The notes beneath the pieces were generated by a model. The model did no database searches and was not told the DNA's origin. It saw nothing but the letters and a program-made list of their open reading frames with translations. Of a stretch of DNA of 64,000 nucleotides, positions 45,601-54,013 are shown one piece after another; the stretch's first letter is position 1; each line of letters starts with the position of its first letter. A program made the position numbers and the translations under genes. The DNA is from Bog-756 sp963833585 (GTDB taxonomy: Bacteria > Actinomycetota > Acidimicrobiia > Acidimicrobiales > RAAP-2), in assembly GCA_963833585.1 (NCBI GenBank), contig CAWHYF010000007.1, positions 1 to 64,000 on the forward strand, written 5' to 3'.

Positions 45601-46846
45601 GGTCCTGGCCAACGGCTCGACCCCGATGATCGACTGGCGGTGCGGCCCCAGCGACGCCGACATCCTCGCCGGACACGACGATGCCCTGATCACCGGTTTC
45701 GCCACCGAGCTGGCCCGGTTGAAGGCCCCGGTCTTCCTGCGGTGGTTCTATGAGTTCAACTTCCCCTTCTCCCCCGACTACCAGTCGTGCATCGGCGGCC
45801 TCGGGCCCGCCGGCTACGCCGCCACCTTCCGACACATCCACGCCCTCTTCACGGCGGCCGGGGCCACCAACGTGGCGTTCGTCTGGTGCATCGCCGCGGC
45901 GGGTCAGGACCAGGACTGGATCAAGTACTACCCGGGGCCGGCGTACGTGGACTGGATCGCCGCGGACGGCTACCTGCGGAACTCCGCCACCTACACCACG
46001 GGTCAGTTCGCTCAGCGTTTCGGGGCCTGGTACTCGGCCTTCGCCTCGTTCGGGAAGCCCATGATGATCACCGAGACCGCCACCCTGTCGGGAGCGCAGG
46101 CACAGTACCTGTCCGACATCAAGGGCCTGCTGGACCACGGCTACCCGATGATCCGGGGACTGCTGTACTTCGACGCCCCCGGCAAGGGGGGGATCTATCA
46201 GTATCCGCTGGACCAGTCGGGCTACTCGGAGTTCCGGGCCCTGGCCAGCGACCCCCGCTTCCAACCGCCGCTGGAGCCCTCGACCACCTCGGTGGACGTC
46301 TCCACCACGGCCGCTCAGCCGGCCCAGGCGGTCCAGATCAGCGCCAGGGTCGTCTCCGACTACGGCGGGTCGGTGAGCCTGTACAGCAACGGTTCGCCGG
46401 TGGTCGGGTGCCAACAATTGTCCGTCAGCGCCGACCCGAGCTGTACGACGGTACGTCTGCCCGCGGGCACCAATGCCCTGACCGCCGTCTACAACGGCGA
46501 TGCCGAGTACGCCAGGTCGGTCAGCGCGCCCACCAGAGTTCAGCTGAGCCCGCTGTTCGCCGCCAACCCATCGGCTCCGCCCCTGCCGGCGCTGCGTGGC
46601 GTGCCGGGGCTGGGCCGGTTCGGCCTACCGCTCACGACGTCGGCCTCCGACCCGTTGGGGGTGGCGCCCGGCCTGACGGCCGGCCCCCCCAATTTGCTCG
46701 ATCTCTGGGGGACCCTCCTCGGACATCGGGGCTACGGCTGGGCCGTGGTTCTCGCCGGTGTGCTGTTGATGGTGATGGGGGGCTCGTACATGCTCCTGAC
46801 CTGGATCAAGGACGAACGACTGAAGCGGAGGTTGTCGAGACCATGA
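42698..46846 (+). CDS. giant membrane-anchored protein with three GH26-like domains and Ig-like domains
   Basis: A 1382-residue protein. An N-terminal signal anchor (about 13-36) and a Thr/Pro linker are followed by three copies of a GH26-like barrel (about 85-370, 520-800, 910-1190). Each is followed by a Big-type Ig-like domain (about 378-468, 805-895, 1195-1285). A C-terminal helix (about 1346-1368) with a basic tail gives a second membrane anchor. In copy 3 the acid/base Glu1019 (RWFYEFN) and nucleophile Glu1126 (MMITETA) are present. Copies 1 and 2 have Asp201/Asn308 and Asn621/Asp730 there. Only the last domain should therefore cut a beta-mannan-like glycan, while the others may bind it. 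GTG start. Confidence 0.75.
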   Translation: MTGPVRRSRPRAPQALVVIVVAGVVAMVVATVSTATPTSGAPWTTTSTAPASPTSTLPTPPSGASAAPPVSPPATLNPPVVPASGSAYLGAFVDPSGLALSGIAPLGGTGGVAAELDALPDVERGLSRPLSIVEVDQGWSEPVDTAQLGRVEATGAIPMITWDCGDTDANVAAGADDTLITRFGHELNALGAPVLVRWFPDPNAPNATASGCLGAGGAPGYITAFRHVQQLLAAAGASNAATVWSIDTSQGSPFEWAGFYPGATSADWIAADDLSPSGGPLGPGDLTTAFGSWYSTFSTYGKPLLISNTGVPSGSQGQFLTQVATDLPTRYPLIKALVYFDAPYGAAPTPLALDTEGQAAFRALSEAPYFQPTRSPSATSVTSTLTRVTQGQPVSIAGAVDVPDVGGTITYLSDGSPLTGCSDLPVTSSVECETTALPVGTDDIVAAYSGDAERQPSSSTPLAVVVTARSDAAPGGGAAPAPAPPVVGAGPSSAHSTSAGVCPASAAAPTRQGQKPAVPGPCQAYLGTVVDPNNPAPALASLNQGAGRPMSIVQQSLTWNATINATQLEEVFATGGIPMITWSCGDSDLKVASGADDLTIAADARAMAATGVPLLVRWFPNPGSVPSDSSKCLGKAGAAGYVQAYRHIVRQFRLAGAGNVGFVWSVDTDSPPDPAAPWSAYYPGSGTVDWIAADGYNESPSPPTVNSITTQFGAWYSEFASSGKPLMISDTGALAAPNPTLQATYLTLLGSVLPSAFPSVKAVIYVDTHAKAPNGTVYNFALNQAGLSAFDALSASSYLQPVRSDTTTSVTVSDGTPPHGKVDVLTAAVAGSDLGGTVSFLDNGSPIAGCDKVPVMNAGSCETSSLAEGAHAIVADYLGDASFGRSESAPVSVTVKPTTGLRGRPYIPPVGTAYLGAWVRPLPVTRQTPVDQELSTLPSFNSGLSHSLSVVHVYQDWAAPTSMSTLQKVLANGSTPMIDWRCGPSDADILAGHDDALITGFATELARLKAPVFLRWFYEFNFPFSPDYQSCIGGLGPAGYAATFRHIHALFTAAGATNVAFVWCIAAAGQDQDWIKYYPGPAYVDWIAADGYLRNSATYTTGQFAQRFGAWYSAFASFGKPMMITETATLSGAQAQYLSDIKGLLDHGYPMIRGLLYFDAPGKGGIYQYPLDQSGYSEFRALASDPRFQPPLEPSTTSVDVSTTAAQPAQAVQISARVVSDYGGSVSLYSNGSPVVGCQQLSVSADPSCTTVRLPAGTNALTAVYNGDAEYARSVSAPTRVQLSPLFAANPSAPPLPALRGVPGLGRFGLPLTTSASDPLGVAPGLTAGPPNLLDLWGTLLGHRGYGWAVVLAGVLLMVMGGSYMLLTWIKDERLKRRLSRP

Positions 46847-46907
46847 GACGGCGCCACGGAGAGAGGACGACGGGCCCGGCCGGGCGCGGGGCATCCGGGG
46901 AGATCCG

Positions 46908-48401
46908 ATGACGACGGCTCGACCCCCACGCAAGACCGAGAAGGTGCGGGGGATGAACGCCTCACTGAGCATGCCGACCACCCTCGGGTCGGACGACACC
47001 GGTTCGTCCTCCGAGGAGGACGGGACCTCCGATCCCTCGACCACCGGGGTGGCCTCGCGTCTCGGGGTCATCGACGGCCCGGCCCTGTCCGAGCGCGATC
47101 CCGGGCGGCTCCACATCAGCCGGCGTCAACTGGCGCTGGCCCTGGTGATCGCGGCCCTGGCGGTGGTGGCGGCGACCTACACCGTGAACGCGGCCACTGC
47201 GGGCGACCAGTCCTTTCCCGCGGTGGTGAGCACCTCCAAGGTCTACGACCTCAATTTCGCCAACACCGGCAAGGTGGTGGCCATCAACGTCAAGCCCGGG
47301 CAGGAGGTGCAGGCCGGCCAGGTCCTGGCCACCCAGGACCTGGGCACCCTCGACGCCCAGCTGCACGCCGACCAGCAGGTCGTGGCGGCGGACCAGGCGA
47401 CCGTCCAGCAGGCGGGTGCTCCTCAGCTCACCACCGCCCAGAACGAGCAGAATGGACTGCAGGTGCAACAACAGCAGACTGCTCTGGCCAACGCCCAAGC
47501 CGCACTGACGGCCACCACGGGGACCGGAGCGGCCAACATCGCCGCCGCTCAGGGCGCCGTCACCGCCTCGGAGGCCGTGGCCCAGGGCAACTACACGCTG
47601 TACACCCAGGCGTGTCCCAACGGGCCGGTGCCCCCGGACCCGAGTCTCACCGGCACGGCGTTGGCCTCGGCCCAGGGTCTGTTCACCCACTGCCAGCAGC
47701 TCCAGAGCGCCTCGGACGGCGATCAGGCGGCCGTGACCAAGGCCCAGGCGCAGGTGCCGGTGGTGCAGGCCCAGGCCATGCAGGCCGACAGCTCCGCCCA
47801 GGCCACCGTCAACGCGGCCCAGGCGGCCCTCGACCTGGCCCAGTACCAGGGGACGCTCCAGGCCGCTCCCGGCAGCGCCGCGTCCCAGGCGCAGGCCAAG
47901 GCGGCATTGAACCAGGCCACCGCCCAGCTGGCCCAGGTCCAGCAGCAGGAGCAGCAAGCGACCATCGTGGCCCCGGCCGCCGGGATCATCGCCCAGGTGA
48001 ACGGCTCCACCGGCGAGAACCTCGGCCCCGCCGGCGTCCCCGCCTACAAGGCTCCCGCCTCGATCCCGGCGAATCAGCCGTCCGGCTTCTCCCTCTTCCC
48101 GTCCCAGCCCACTCCGGCCGGATCCTCGTCCTCGAACGGCACCCAACCCCTGATCGAGATCATCGGCGGCATCCAACAGGTCACCGCTCAGGTCCCCGAA
48201 TCGAGTATCGGCCGGTTCCGGGTGGGACACTCGGCCTCCGTCACCTTCTCGGTACTGGACGTCACCCAACAGGGCGTCGTCACCGGGGTGGTCCTCAGCC
48301 CGACCAACGACAGCGCCGCCGTGACCTATGCGGTGATCGTCAGACTCAGTCGCACCGTACCCGGCCTGCTCCCGGGGATGAGCGCCACGGTTCGGGCGTA
48401 G
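46908..48401 (+). CDS. HlyD-like membrane fusion/adaptor protein
   Basis: A 497-residue protein. About 70 cytoplasmic residues precede one membrane helix (about 75-97). A biotinyl-lipoyl-like half motif (FANTGKVVAINVKPGQEVQAGQV) and a long Ala/Gln-rich coiled coil follow, with the second lipoyl half (IVAPAAGIIAQVNG) and a beta-barrel after that. This is the architecture of HlyD/EmrA adaptors. Lying just before the QxxRW synthase (10-bp gap), it may play the role of BcsB/Alg44-type partners in polymer export. GGGGAG precedes ATG 46908. Confidence 0.8.
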   Translation: MTTARPPRKTEKVRGMNASLSMPTTLGSDDTGSSSEEDGTSDPSTTGVASRLGVIDGPALSERDPGRLHISRRQLALALVIAALAVVAATYTVNAATAGDQSFPAVVSTSKVYDLNFANTGKVVAINVKPGQEVQAGQVLATQDLGTLDAQLHADQQVVAADQATVQQAGAPQLTTAQNEQNGLQVQQQQTALANAQAALTATTGTGAANIAAAQGAVTASEAVAQGNYTLYTQACPNGPVPPDPSLTGTALASAQGLFTHCQQLQSASDGDQAAVTKAQAQVPVVQAQAMQADSSAQATVNAAQAALDLAQYQGTLQAAPGSAASQAQAKAALNQATAQLAQVQQQEQQATIVAPAAGIIAQVNGSTGENLGPAGVPAYKAPASIPANQPSGFSLFPSQPTPAGSSSSNGTQPLIEIIGGIQQVTAQVPESSIGRFRVGHSASVTFSVLDVTQQGVVTGVVLSPTNDSAAVTYAVIVRLSRTVPGLLPGMSATVRA

Positions 48402-48411
48402 GCGAGCAACG

Positions 48412-50374
48412 ATGGGGGTCGTCGTCACCCTGGACGCCCGAGGTCTCGCCCTGCTGCTGCTGGACGCCGCCATCCTGGCCTTCGTCGTCCTCAAGCCGAT
48501 GTCCCGGAGCTACGACGACTCGGACCAGGGGTCGGGATCGCTGGTGCTGATGGTTCCTCCACTACGTCCGAGCTACGCCCGTTGCGGCGCCTTCCTGGCC
48601 ATCAGCTTCGGAATGTCCCTGCTCCTGGTCGGGCTGCGTTCGCCGACCCTGGTCGAGGTGTACTACAGCTTGGTCGAGCAGCTGCTCCTGTCGGTGATTC
48701 CCCAGCCGGCCGTGGTGGACGCCTATGTCCACCTCCTCCCTCCGGTGTTCCAGGTCAGCGTCATCGCCTCCGGGGTGGCGTTGGCCGTCTGCTTTCGGGC
48801 TTCCGTGGCACGTCGGATCATGATCCTGATGAACGTGGCGCTCCTCCTGGCCGTCTCGGCGGTCGCCGACGCCCTCTTCGGTGTCTTCGTGCTCACCACC
48901 GGACTGCCGTTGGGGCCCACCCCCGTCATGGCCCTGCTGATCCAGTACGGGATCGCCGGACTCGTCGTCTTCCGGCTGGCCTTCACCACCTTCCAGTTTC
49001 CGAAGAAGACCCCGTTCCCCCTGCGGCGGGGCCACGATTGGCACGCCGACGTGATCCTGGTCGTCTGCACGGTGGCCGCCGTCGCCGTGGTGGCCGGCAT
49101 GGCCGCCTACCTGATCCGGCACTTCGGCCAGAACTCCCTGATCTTGGCCGCCATCGTGATCAGTTGTGGTCCGTACGTCCTGCGTCTCATCGTCCTGTTC
49201 TTGGGACTGGTGAGGCTGGTACACCACCGTCCGGTCGCCCTGAGCGACCAACGACCCGCCCTCGAGGTGATCTCCCCGGCCTTCAATGAGGAGATCAACA
49301 TCGTCGACCTCCTGGAGTCGATCGACCAGGCCGCCGAGTGCTACGGCGGGCCGGTACGGGCCATCATCTGTGACGACGGGTCCACGGACGACACGGTCGC
49401 CCTGGCCCAATCGGCGTTGGCCAACCTCCGCTTCGCCACCGGAGAGATCGTGCACGGCGGGCATCACGGCAAGTCCGCCGCCCTCAACAAGGCCCTGTCC
49501 CGATGCACGGCCGACTACGTCTTCCGGGTGGACGCCGACTGCATCGTCGACCGGAAGGCGTTCTCCTACGCCATCTCGTACTTCCTCTCCGATCCCCAGA
49601 TCGGCATGGTGGGCGCCTTCACCCTGCCGAGGGAGCCGTACACCACCTGGATCGACCGGGCCCGACTCTTCGAGCTGGTGGTGAACTTCGGCCTGGTCCG
49701 TCCCGCCGTCGACGTCGTCGACGGCGTCACCTGCGTCCCGGGCACGTTCACCGGGTTCCGCCGTAGCCGCCGCCATCCAGATCGGGGGCTTCGTCGACGG
49801 CATGTACGGCGAGGACCAGGACTTCACCGCCGGGATCACCCGCCTCGGCTACCGCGTGCAGCTCGACACCAGGATCCGGTCCTTCGAGGACGTCCCCAAC
49901 ACGCAGCGGCAGCTTCGAGCTCAGCGCACCCGTTGGAATCGCGGCAGCACCATGTCCTTCACCAGATTCGTCCCGGTGGCGACGGGATTGTCGGGCCCGC
50001 GGTTCTGGTTCTTCGGCACGCGGTCCACCGGTCAGCGCCTGCTCACCCCGTTGCGGCTCGCCGTCCTGATGTACATCGTCGCCGAATCCCTGCTCCAGCC
50101 CAGTGGGAAGATCAACCTCGCCCATCTCGCCATCATCCTGATGCTGCGGGTGGTACCCCAGCTGGTCTTCGTGATCGGGTGCTGTCTCTACTACGGCAAG
50201 GTCCGGGACCTGCTCTGGCTTCCGGTCGAGCTCCCGTTCGCCATGCTGAAGCGCTACTACTCGCTCGAGAGTCTCCTGAGCTTCAACGCCCGTCCGGTGA
50301 TCACCGACCGGATGGCGGCGGAGCTCCGCCCACTGGCCCGGGCGCCTGCCGTCGAGCGCGCCCAGGTGGGCTGA
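48412..50374 (+). CDS. processive family 2 glycosyltransferase (BcsA-like), frameshifted
   Basis: About seven N-terminal membrane segments (to about residue 280) precede a GT2 domain with SPAFNEEINIVDLLESI, the nucleotide Asp motif CDDGSTDDT and FRVDADC. After EPYTTWIDRARLFELVV and VPGTFTGF the frame breaks near 49760. One extra base must be removed to continue through MYGEDQDFTAG and the QxxRW signature QRTRW, then two or three more helices to the stop at 50374. This pattern is typical of cellulose, alginate and similar beta-glycan synthases. No PilZ domain is present. Confidence 0.82.
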
Positions 50375-50407
50375 GCTCCCGGTCTGCAGACGGATGGCCC
50401 GTGAGGG

Positions 50408-52216
50408 TCAGGGGGCGTTGTCGATGACCGCCGAGAAGGTGAGCGGGGTGGCCGGACCGATCTCGTAGCTGGTGGACGCCAGCTGGTACCCGAGGTTCCA
50501 GAAGGCCATGCCGGCCACCTGCAGGGAGCGGAGCTGAGCCACCATGCTCGCCACCAGCTGGGCGCGGACCGCATCGCCGGCACCCTGCTGCCAGCCGAAC
50601 TCCTCGACCACCAGCGGCTTCCCGATCGACCGGCAGTAGGCGGCGGCGGTGGGCGCCCACGCCTGCATGCCCCCGTAGGTCTTGATGTCGCAGAAGGCGT
50701 TGGACGGCAGCGAGAAGATCGACCGCCAGTCGATGCCCGAGGACGGCTCGTTGAGGTAGCCGAGTCCTCCCGAGTTGAACAGTACGGTTCCCCCCTGGTG
50801 CTGCCAGTGGCGGGTAACCGAGGCGTAGAACGCGGTCAGGTCGGCGGTGGAGTAGGACACGGTACAGGGCGCCCCGGTGGTCTTCGCCGTGTACCGGTGG
50901 GTGCCGACGGGCAGGGGCTCCCCCGCCGCCGAGACGAAAGCGATGGTCGGATCGTCTTTGTAGACCCGGTGGTTCACGGTGTTGACCCGGTTGGCCACAA
51001 AGGAGATGAAGTTGCCCCAGTCCGCCGTATAGGGATCCACGCACCGGTTCCAGAGCAGGGCCCGGTAGTCGGCCAGGCCCAGGTCCACATGGAGGCCGGC
51101 GGTACCGGCGGCGGCGATCATGGCGTCGACCGAGGCCCACCGGGCCGGATCGTACGGATCGGTCGACGGATCCCCGGTCACGTCGAGGAAGTCGGTGATC
51201 CGGATGGTGTTGAGGTGGGCCTGCTCGGCCAGCGCCACCGTACCGGCCGGGTCCCTGATGCCGGACCGGTACGGGGTGAGCCCGGGGTTGTAGATGGTCG
51301 ACCCGTACATCGACCAGGGAACACCGTCCACGCAGAGGGAGGTGCCGCACACCACCACCCGGGCGGTGGACGGTGCGGCCCCACTGCCGGATCCCCCCCC
51401 GGCGGTGGTCGTGGTCGTTGTGGTGCTGCCGGGGTCGGTGGTGGTGGGGAGCGTGGAGGTGTCAGACGGAGCCGACGTGGTGGCCGGGCTCGAACTGGTG
51501 GTCGACCCCTCCGGCGAAGTCGGCGACACCTGGGCCGTGGTGAAGACGGCCGTGCCGGTGACGCCGGGGTGGTGCGAGGTCACCGCCATGCCGGCCTCCA
51601 CCGGCCCGAACAGCCCGGGAACGACCTTGGCCGATCCGGACACCTTGGTCCAGGTCGCCCCGTCGGTGGACGTGTAGGCGGTGTAGGTGGAGCCGACCCG
51701 GAGGATGCGGACGGACAGGGGTGCCGTGGCGGATCGTCCTCCGGCGTTGGTCGCCGGCCGCCCGGCCGCCGGACGGAACTGGACCACCAGTCCGTGCTGG
51801 GGGGTGACCAGGACGGCGTAGTAGGCCGAATCCCCGACGGAGCTGGCCCGAACCATGACTCCGGCTTTGGCGTTCTGGTCGGTATCGGTCTGGGACACCA
51901 CCCGGGCGCTCACCGTGCCGTCGGATGCCAGGGGGCGCCAGGCGAAGTGGAAGGCGTCCGCGGTACCCCAGATGTCGGCACCCCCACCGTGCACGGTCCA
52001 GCTCCCGGAGGTGAAGGTCTGGCTCCCGGCCGGCGTGGGCGATCCGATGTCCTCGCAGGTCCAGCCCCCGGCACAGCCGGGTGAGCCCGCACCGTCGGCG
52101 ACGGTCATCGTCACCACTCCGACCGCCACCGCGGCGAGGACGCCGACCATGGCCAACCGAAGGGCCAGGCGGCCCCCCATGGCGGCACGATCCGACGCCA
52201 TCTTCGTCCCGCTCAT
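50408..52216 (-). CDS. GH5-like glycosidase with N-terminal DUF1349-like module
   Basis: A 602-residue protein. A signal anchor (about 15-40) precedes one DUF1349-like beta-sandwich (about 48-235; SGSWTVHGGGADIWGTADAFH, AKAGVMVRAS), a Ser/Thr/Pro linker, and a C-terminal TIM-barrel domain from VVVCGTSLCVDGVPWSMYG. Candidate catalytic Glu residues lie in SAAGEPLPV (acid/base) and VVEEFGWQQG (nucleophile). This resembles GH5/GH2-type endo-mannanases or glucanases, but the GEP motif departs from the usual NEP. It is last in the leftward set, 33 bp from the end of the convergent synthase. Confidence 0.72.
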   Translation of the reverse strand: MSGTKMASDRAAMGGRLALRLAMVGVLAAVAVGVVTMTVADGAGSPGCAGGWTCEDIGSPTPAGSQTFTSGSWTVHGGGADIWGTADAFHFAWRPLASDGTVSARVVSQTDTDQNAKAGVMVRASSVGDSAYYAVLVTPQHGLVVQFRPAAGRPATNAGGRSATAPLSVRILRVGSTYTAYTSTDGATWTKVSGSAKVVPGLFGPVEAGMAVTSHHPGVTGTAVFTTAQVSPTSPEGSTTSSSPATTSAPSDTSTLPTTTDPGSTTTTTTTAGGGSGSGAAPSTARVVVCGTSLCVDGVPWSMYGSTIYNPGLTPYRSGIRDPAGTVALAEQAHLNTIRITDFLDVTGDPSTDPYDPARWASVDAMIAAAGTAGLHVDLGLADYRALLWNRCVDPYTADWGNFISFVANRVNTVNHRVYKDDPTIAFVSAAGEPLPVGTHRYTAKTTGAPCTVSYSTADLTAFYASVTRHWQHQGGTVLFNSGGLGYLNEPSSGIDWRSIFSLPSNAFCDIKTYGGMQAWAPTAAAYCRSIGKPLVVEEFGWQQGAGDAVRAQLVASMVAQLRSLQVAGMAFWNLGYQLASTSYEIGPATPLTFSAVIDNAP

Positions 52217-52364
52217 CCGGGCCACCTCAGCTCGGCGGGGTCGGGGTCGGTCACTCCTGCTGGTCGTCGGCACCCCAGCGGGCGGAATGAAGGATCCCGC
52301 AGTCCGCACCGACCTACCGTGGCGTCGACCGGGTGACGCCCGCCGGGGGGACTCCCCGGTGTCG

Positions 52365-54008
52365 TCACGAACCGCCGACGGGGGTCGAGGCTCCCGGCGG
52401 CGGGGGCGGCCCGATCCGCTGGTACACCTTGATCCGGCCCTGGACCACCCGGAGGCGGAAATCGGTGAAGCGGTCAGGGTGCGCCTGCAGGTCGGCGGTG
52501 ACGGCGTCACCGGGGAAGGCCACCACCCAGGCCGCGTGCCGCGCCGGGTCGGCGATGGCCTGGGCGAAGAAGGGGTGGAAGCCGACGGTGACGAACTCCT
52601 TCAGGTCGAGTCCGGAGGAGAACATCAACGAGGAGGCGGCCGAGTCGTCGGCCAGCACCTCGCCGCCCCGGTAGTGGTGGGCCAGAAACACGGCCGCCAC
52701 CTCGGGACGGCCGGCGGCGGCACTGGACGTGCCGGTGCGCCCGTCGGCCAGGGTGAGCGGGGTGCCGAGCGCCATGAACAGCGTGGCCAGGGCAGTGGCG
52801 CCAACGGCCACCGGCAGGGTCCACCGCCAGCGGCCCACCAGGGTGCCGATGGCCACGGCGCACAGCGGCAGGGCCACCACGCCGTAGCGGTCGTTCCACA
52901 TCCCGTGGGGGAACAGCTGAGGCACCCGGATGGTGGTCTGGCCGGCGTAGAGGGAGAGGACCTCGAAGACCACCGGGGCGGCCAGCAGGGCCAGGGTGCA
53001 CTGGGTCCGGAGGCGGTCGGGGTGGCGGATGGCGGCCAGTGCCACCCACGACACGGCGCCGAGGATGAGGACCGGGCCGCCCACCACGTCCACCACGTCC
53101 CACCCATAGGTGAGCAGGCTCTGGTAGACGCTGCCCTTGGTGCCGAGCAGGCCGAACTGGGCCTGGGCCCCGTTGATGGCCTGGGCACTGTAGGCACTGT
53201 GCAGGAAGTAGAGCGGGTCGTGGAAGATGATCAGGTTGTAGAGGAACCACAGCACCAGGCCGTAGCAGGCGATGGCGGCGAACAGGACCAGGTTGGCCTG
53301 CGGCGACTTGCGGCGGCGGTCGGCCCGGCGGACCCAGACGGCCACCAGGACCATGGCCGCGGCCAGGAGGGCCCACCCCTCGTAGCGGGTCAAGGTGGCG
53401 CAGAAGATGAAGAGGGAGCCCCACAGCAGCTCCCGGACGGCCAGGGTGCGCATCCAGCGGCTCAGGTGGAAGACCGCGCCGACCAGGAAGGCCAGCAGCA
53501 CCGGCTCGGTGAGGGCGGTGGACTGGACGTAGAGCATGTTGAGGTTGGCGATGAACACCGCCATGCCCACCCAGGCTCCGATCCGACTGGCGGTGAGCTC
53601 CTCCACCAGCGAGAAGATGCGCAGGGAGGTGTAGACGAAGCACAGGCCGCTGACGATGGCTCCGGCCACCCCGTTGTGCCACAGCGGGGTGATGGCCACG
53701 AAGGGGACCAGGAGGATGTGGGGCAGGGGCAGCCAGACACTGCCCAGCTGGGCCAGTCCCGGGGTCAGGGCATCGGTGACGTGGCGGGCCACGTCCAGGT
53801 GGGCCCGGGCGTCGCCGTACAGGGTCATGGAGTGGGTGGCCGCCGACCAGACGGTGGCGGCCAGACCGGCCACCACCGCCACCACCGCCGCCGAGAGGGG
53901 TGGGTAGGTGGGCCGGTCACCGGCCCCGGGCGGTGTCGGTTCGGCCTCGACCGGCGCGACGAGGGTGTCCCGGGCCGGCTCGGTTCGGTGAAGGGTGACG
54001 AGGGCCAT
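52365..54008 (-). CDS. multi-pass GT-C type glycosyltransferase-like protein
   Basis: A 547-residue integral membrane protein with about 11 hydrophobic segments. An extracytoplasmic loop directly after the first helix contains YGDARAHLDVARHV, where the acidic pair recalls the DxD-like motif of GT-C (GT39/ArnT-like) enzymes that use polyprenyl-phosphate sugars. The C-terminal soluble part (FLAHHYRGGEVLADDSAASS) is extracytoplasmic. It probably transfers a lipid-linked hexose made by the DPM1-like gene upstream. ATG 54008 is 5 bp after the preceding stop. Confidence 0.75.
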   Translation of the reverse strand: MALVTLHRTEPARDTLVAPVEAEPTPPGAGDRPTYPPLSAAVVAVVAGLAATVWSAATHSMTLYGDARAHLDVARHVTDALTPGLAQLGSVWLPLPHILLVPFVAITPLWHNGVAGAIVSGLCFVYTSLRIFSLVEELTASRIGAWVGMAVFIANLNMLYVQSTALTEPVLLAFLVGAVFHLSRWMRTLAVRELLWGSLFIFCATLTRYEGWALLAAAMVLVAVWVRRADRRRKSPQANLVLFAAIACYGLVLWFLYNLIIFHDPLYFLHSAYSAQAINGAQAQFGLLGTKGSVYQSLLTYGWDVVDVVGGPVLILGAVSWVALAAIRHPDRLRTQCTLALLAAPVVFEVLSLYAGQTTIRVPQLFPHGMWNDRYGVVALPLCAVAIGTLVGRWRWTLPVAVGATALATLFMALGTPLTLADGRTGTSSAAAGRPEVAAVFLAHHYRGGEVLADDSAASSLMFSSGLDLKEFVTVGFHPFFAQAIADPARHAAWVVAFPGDAVTADLQAHPDRFTDFRLRVVQGRIKVYQRIGPPPPPGASTPVGGS

Positions 54009-54013
54009 GGCGA

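Noticed and set aside
49740..49810. Programmed frameshift in the synthase gene
   Set aside because: No slippery heptamer or clear downstream structure is seen, and three other genes show the same kind of one-base break.
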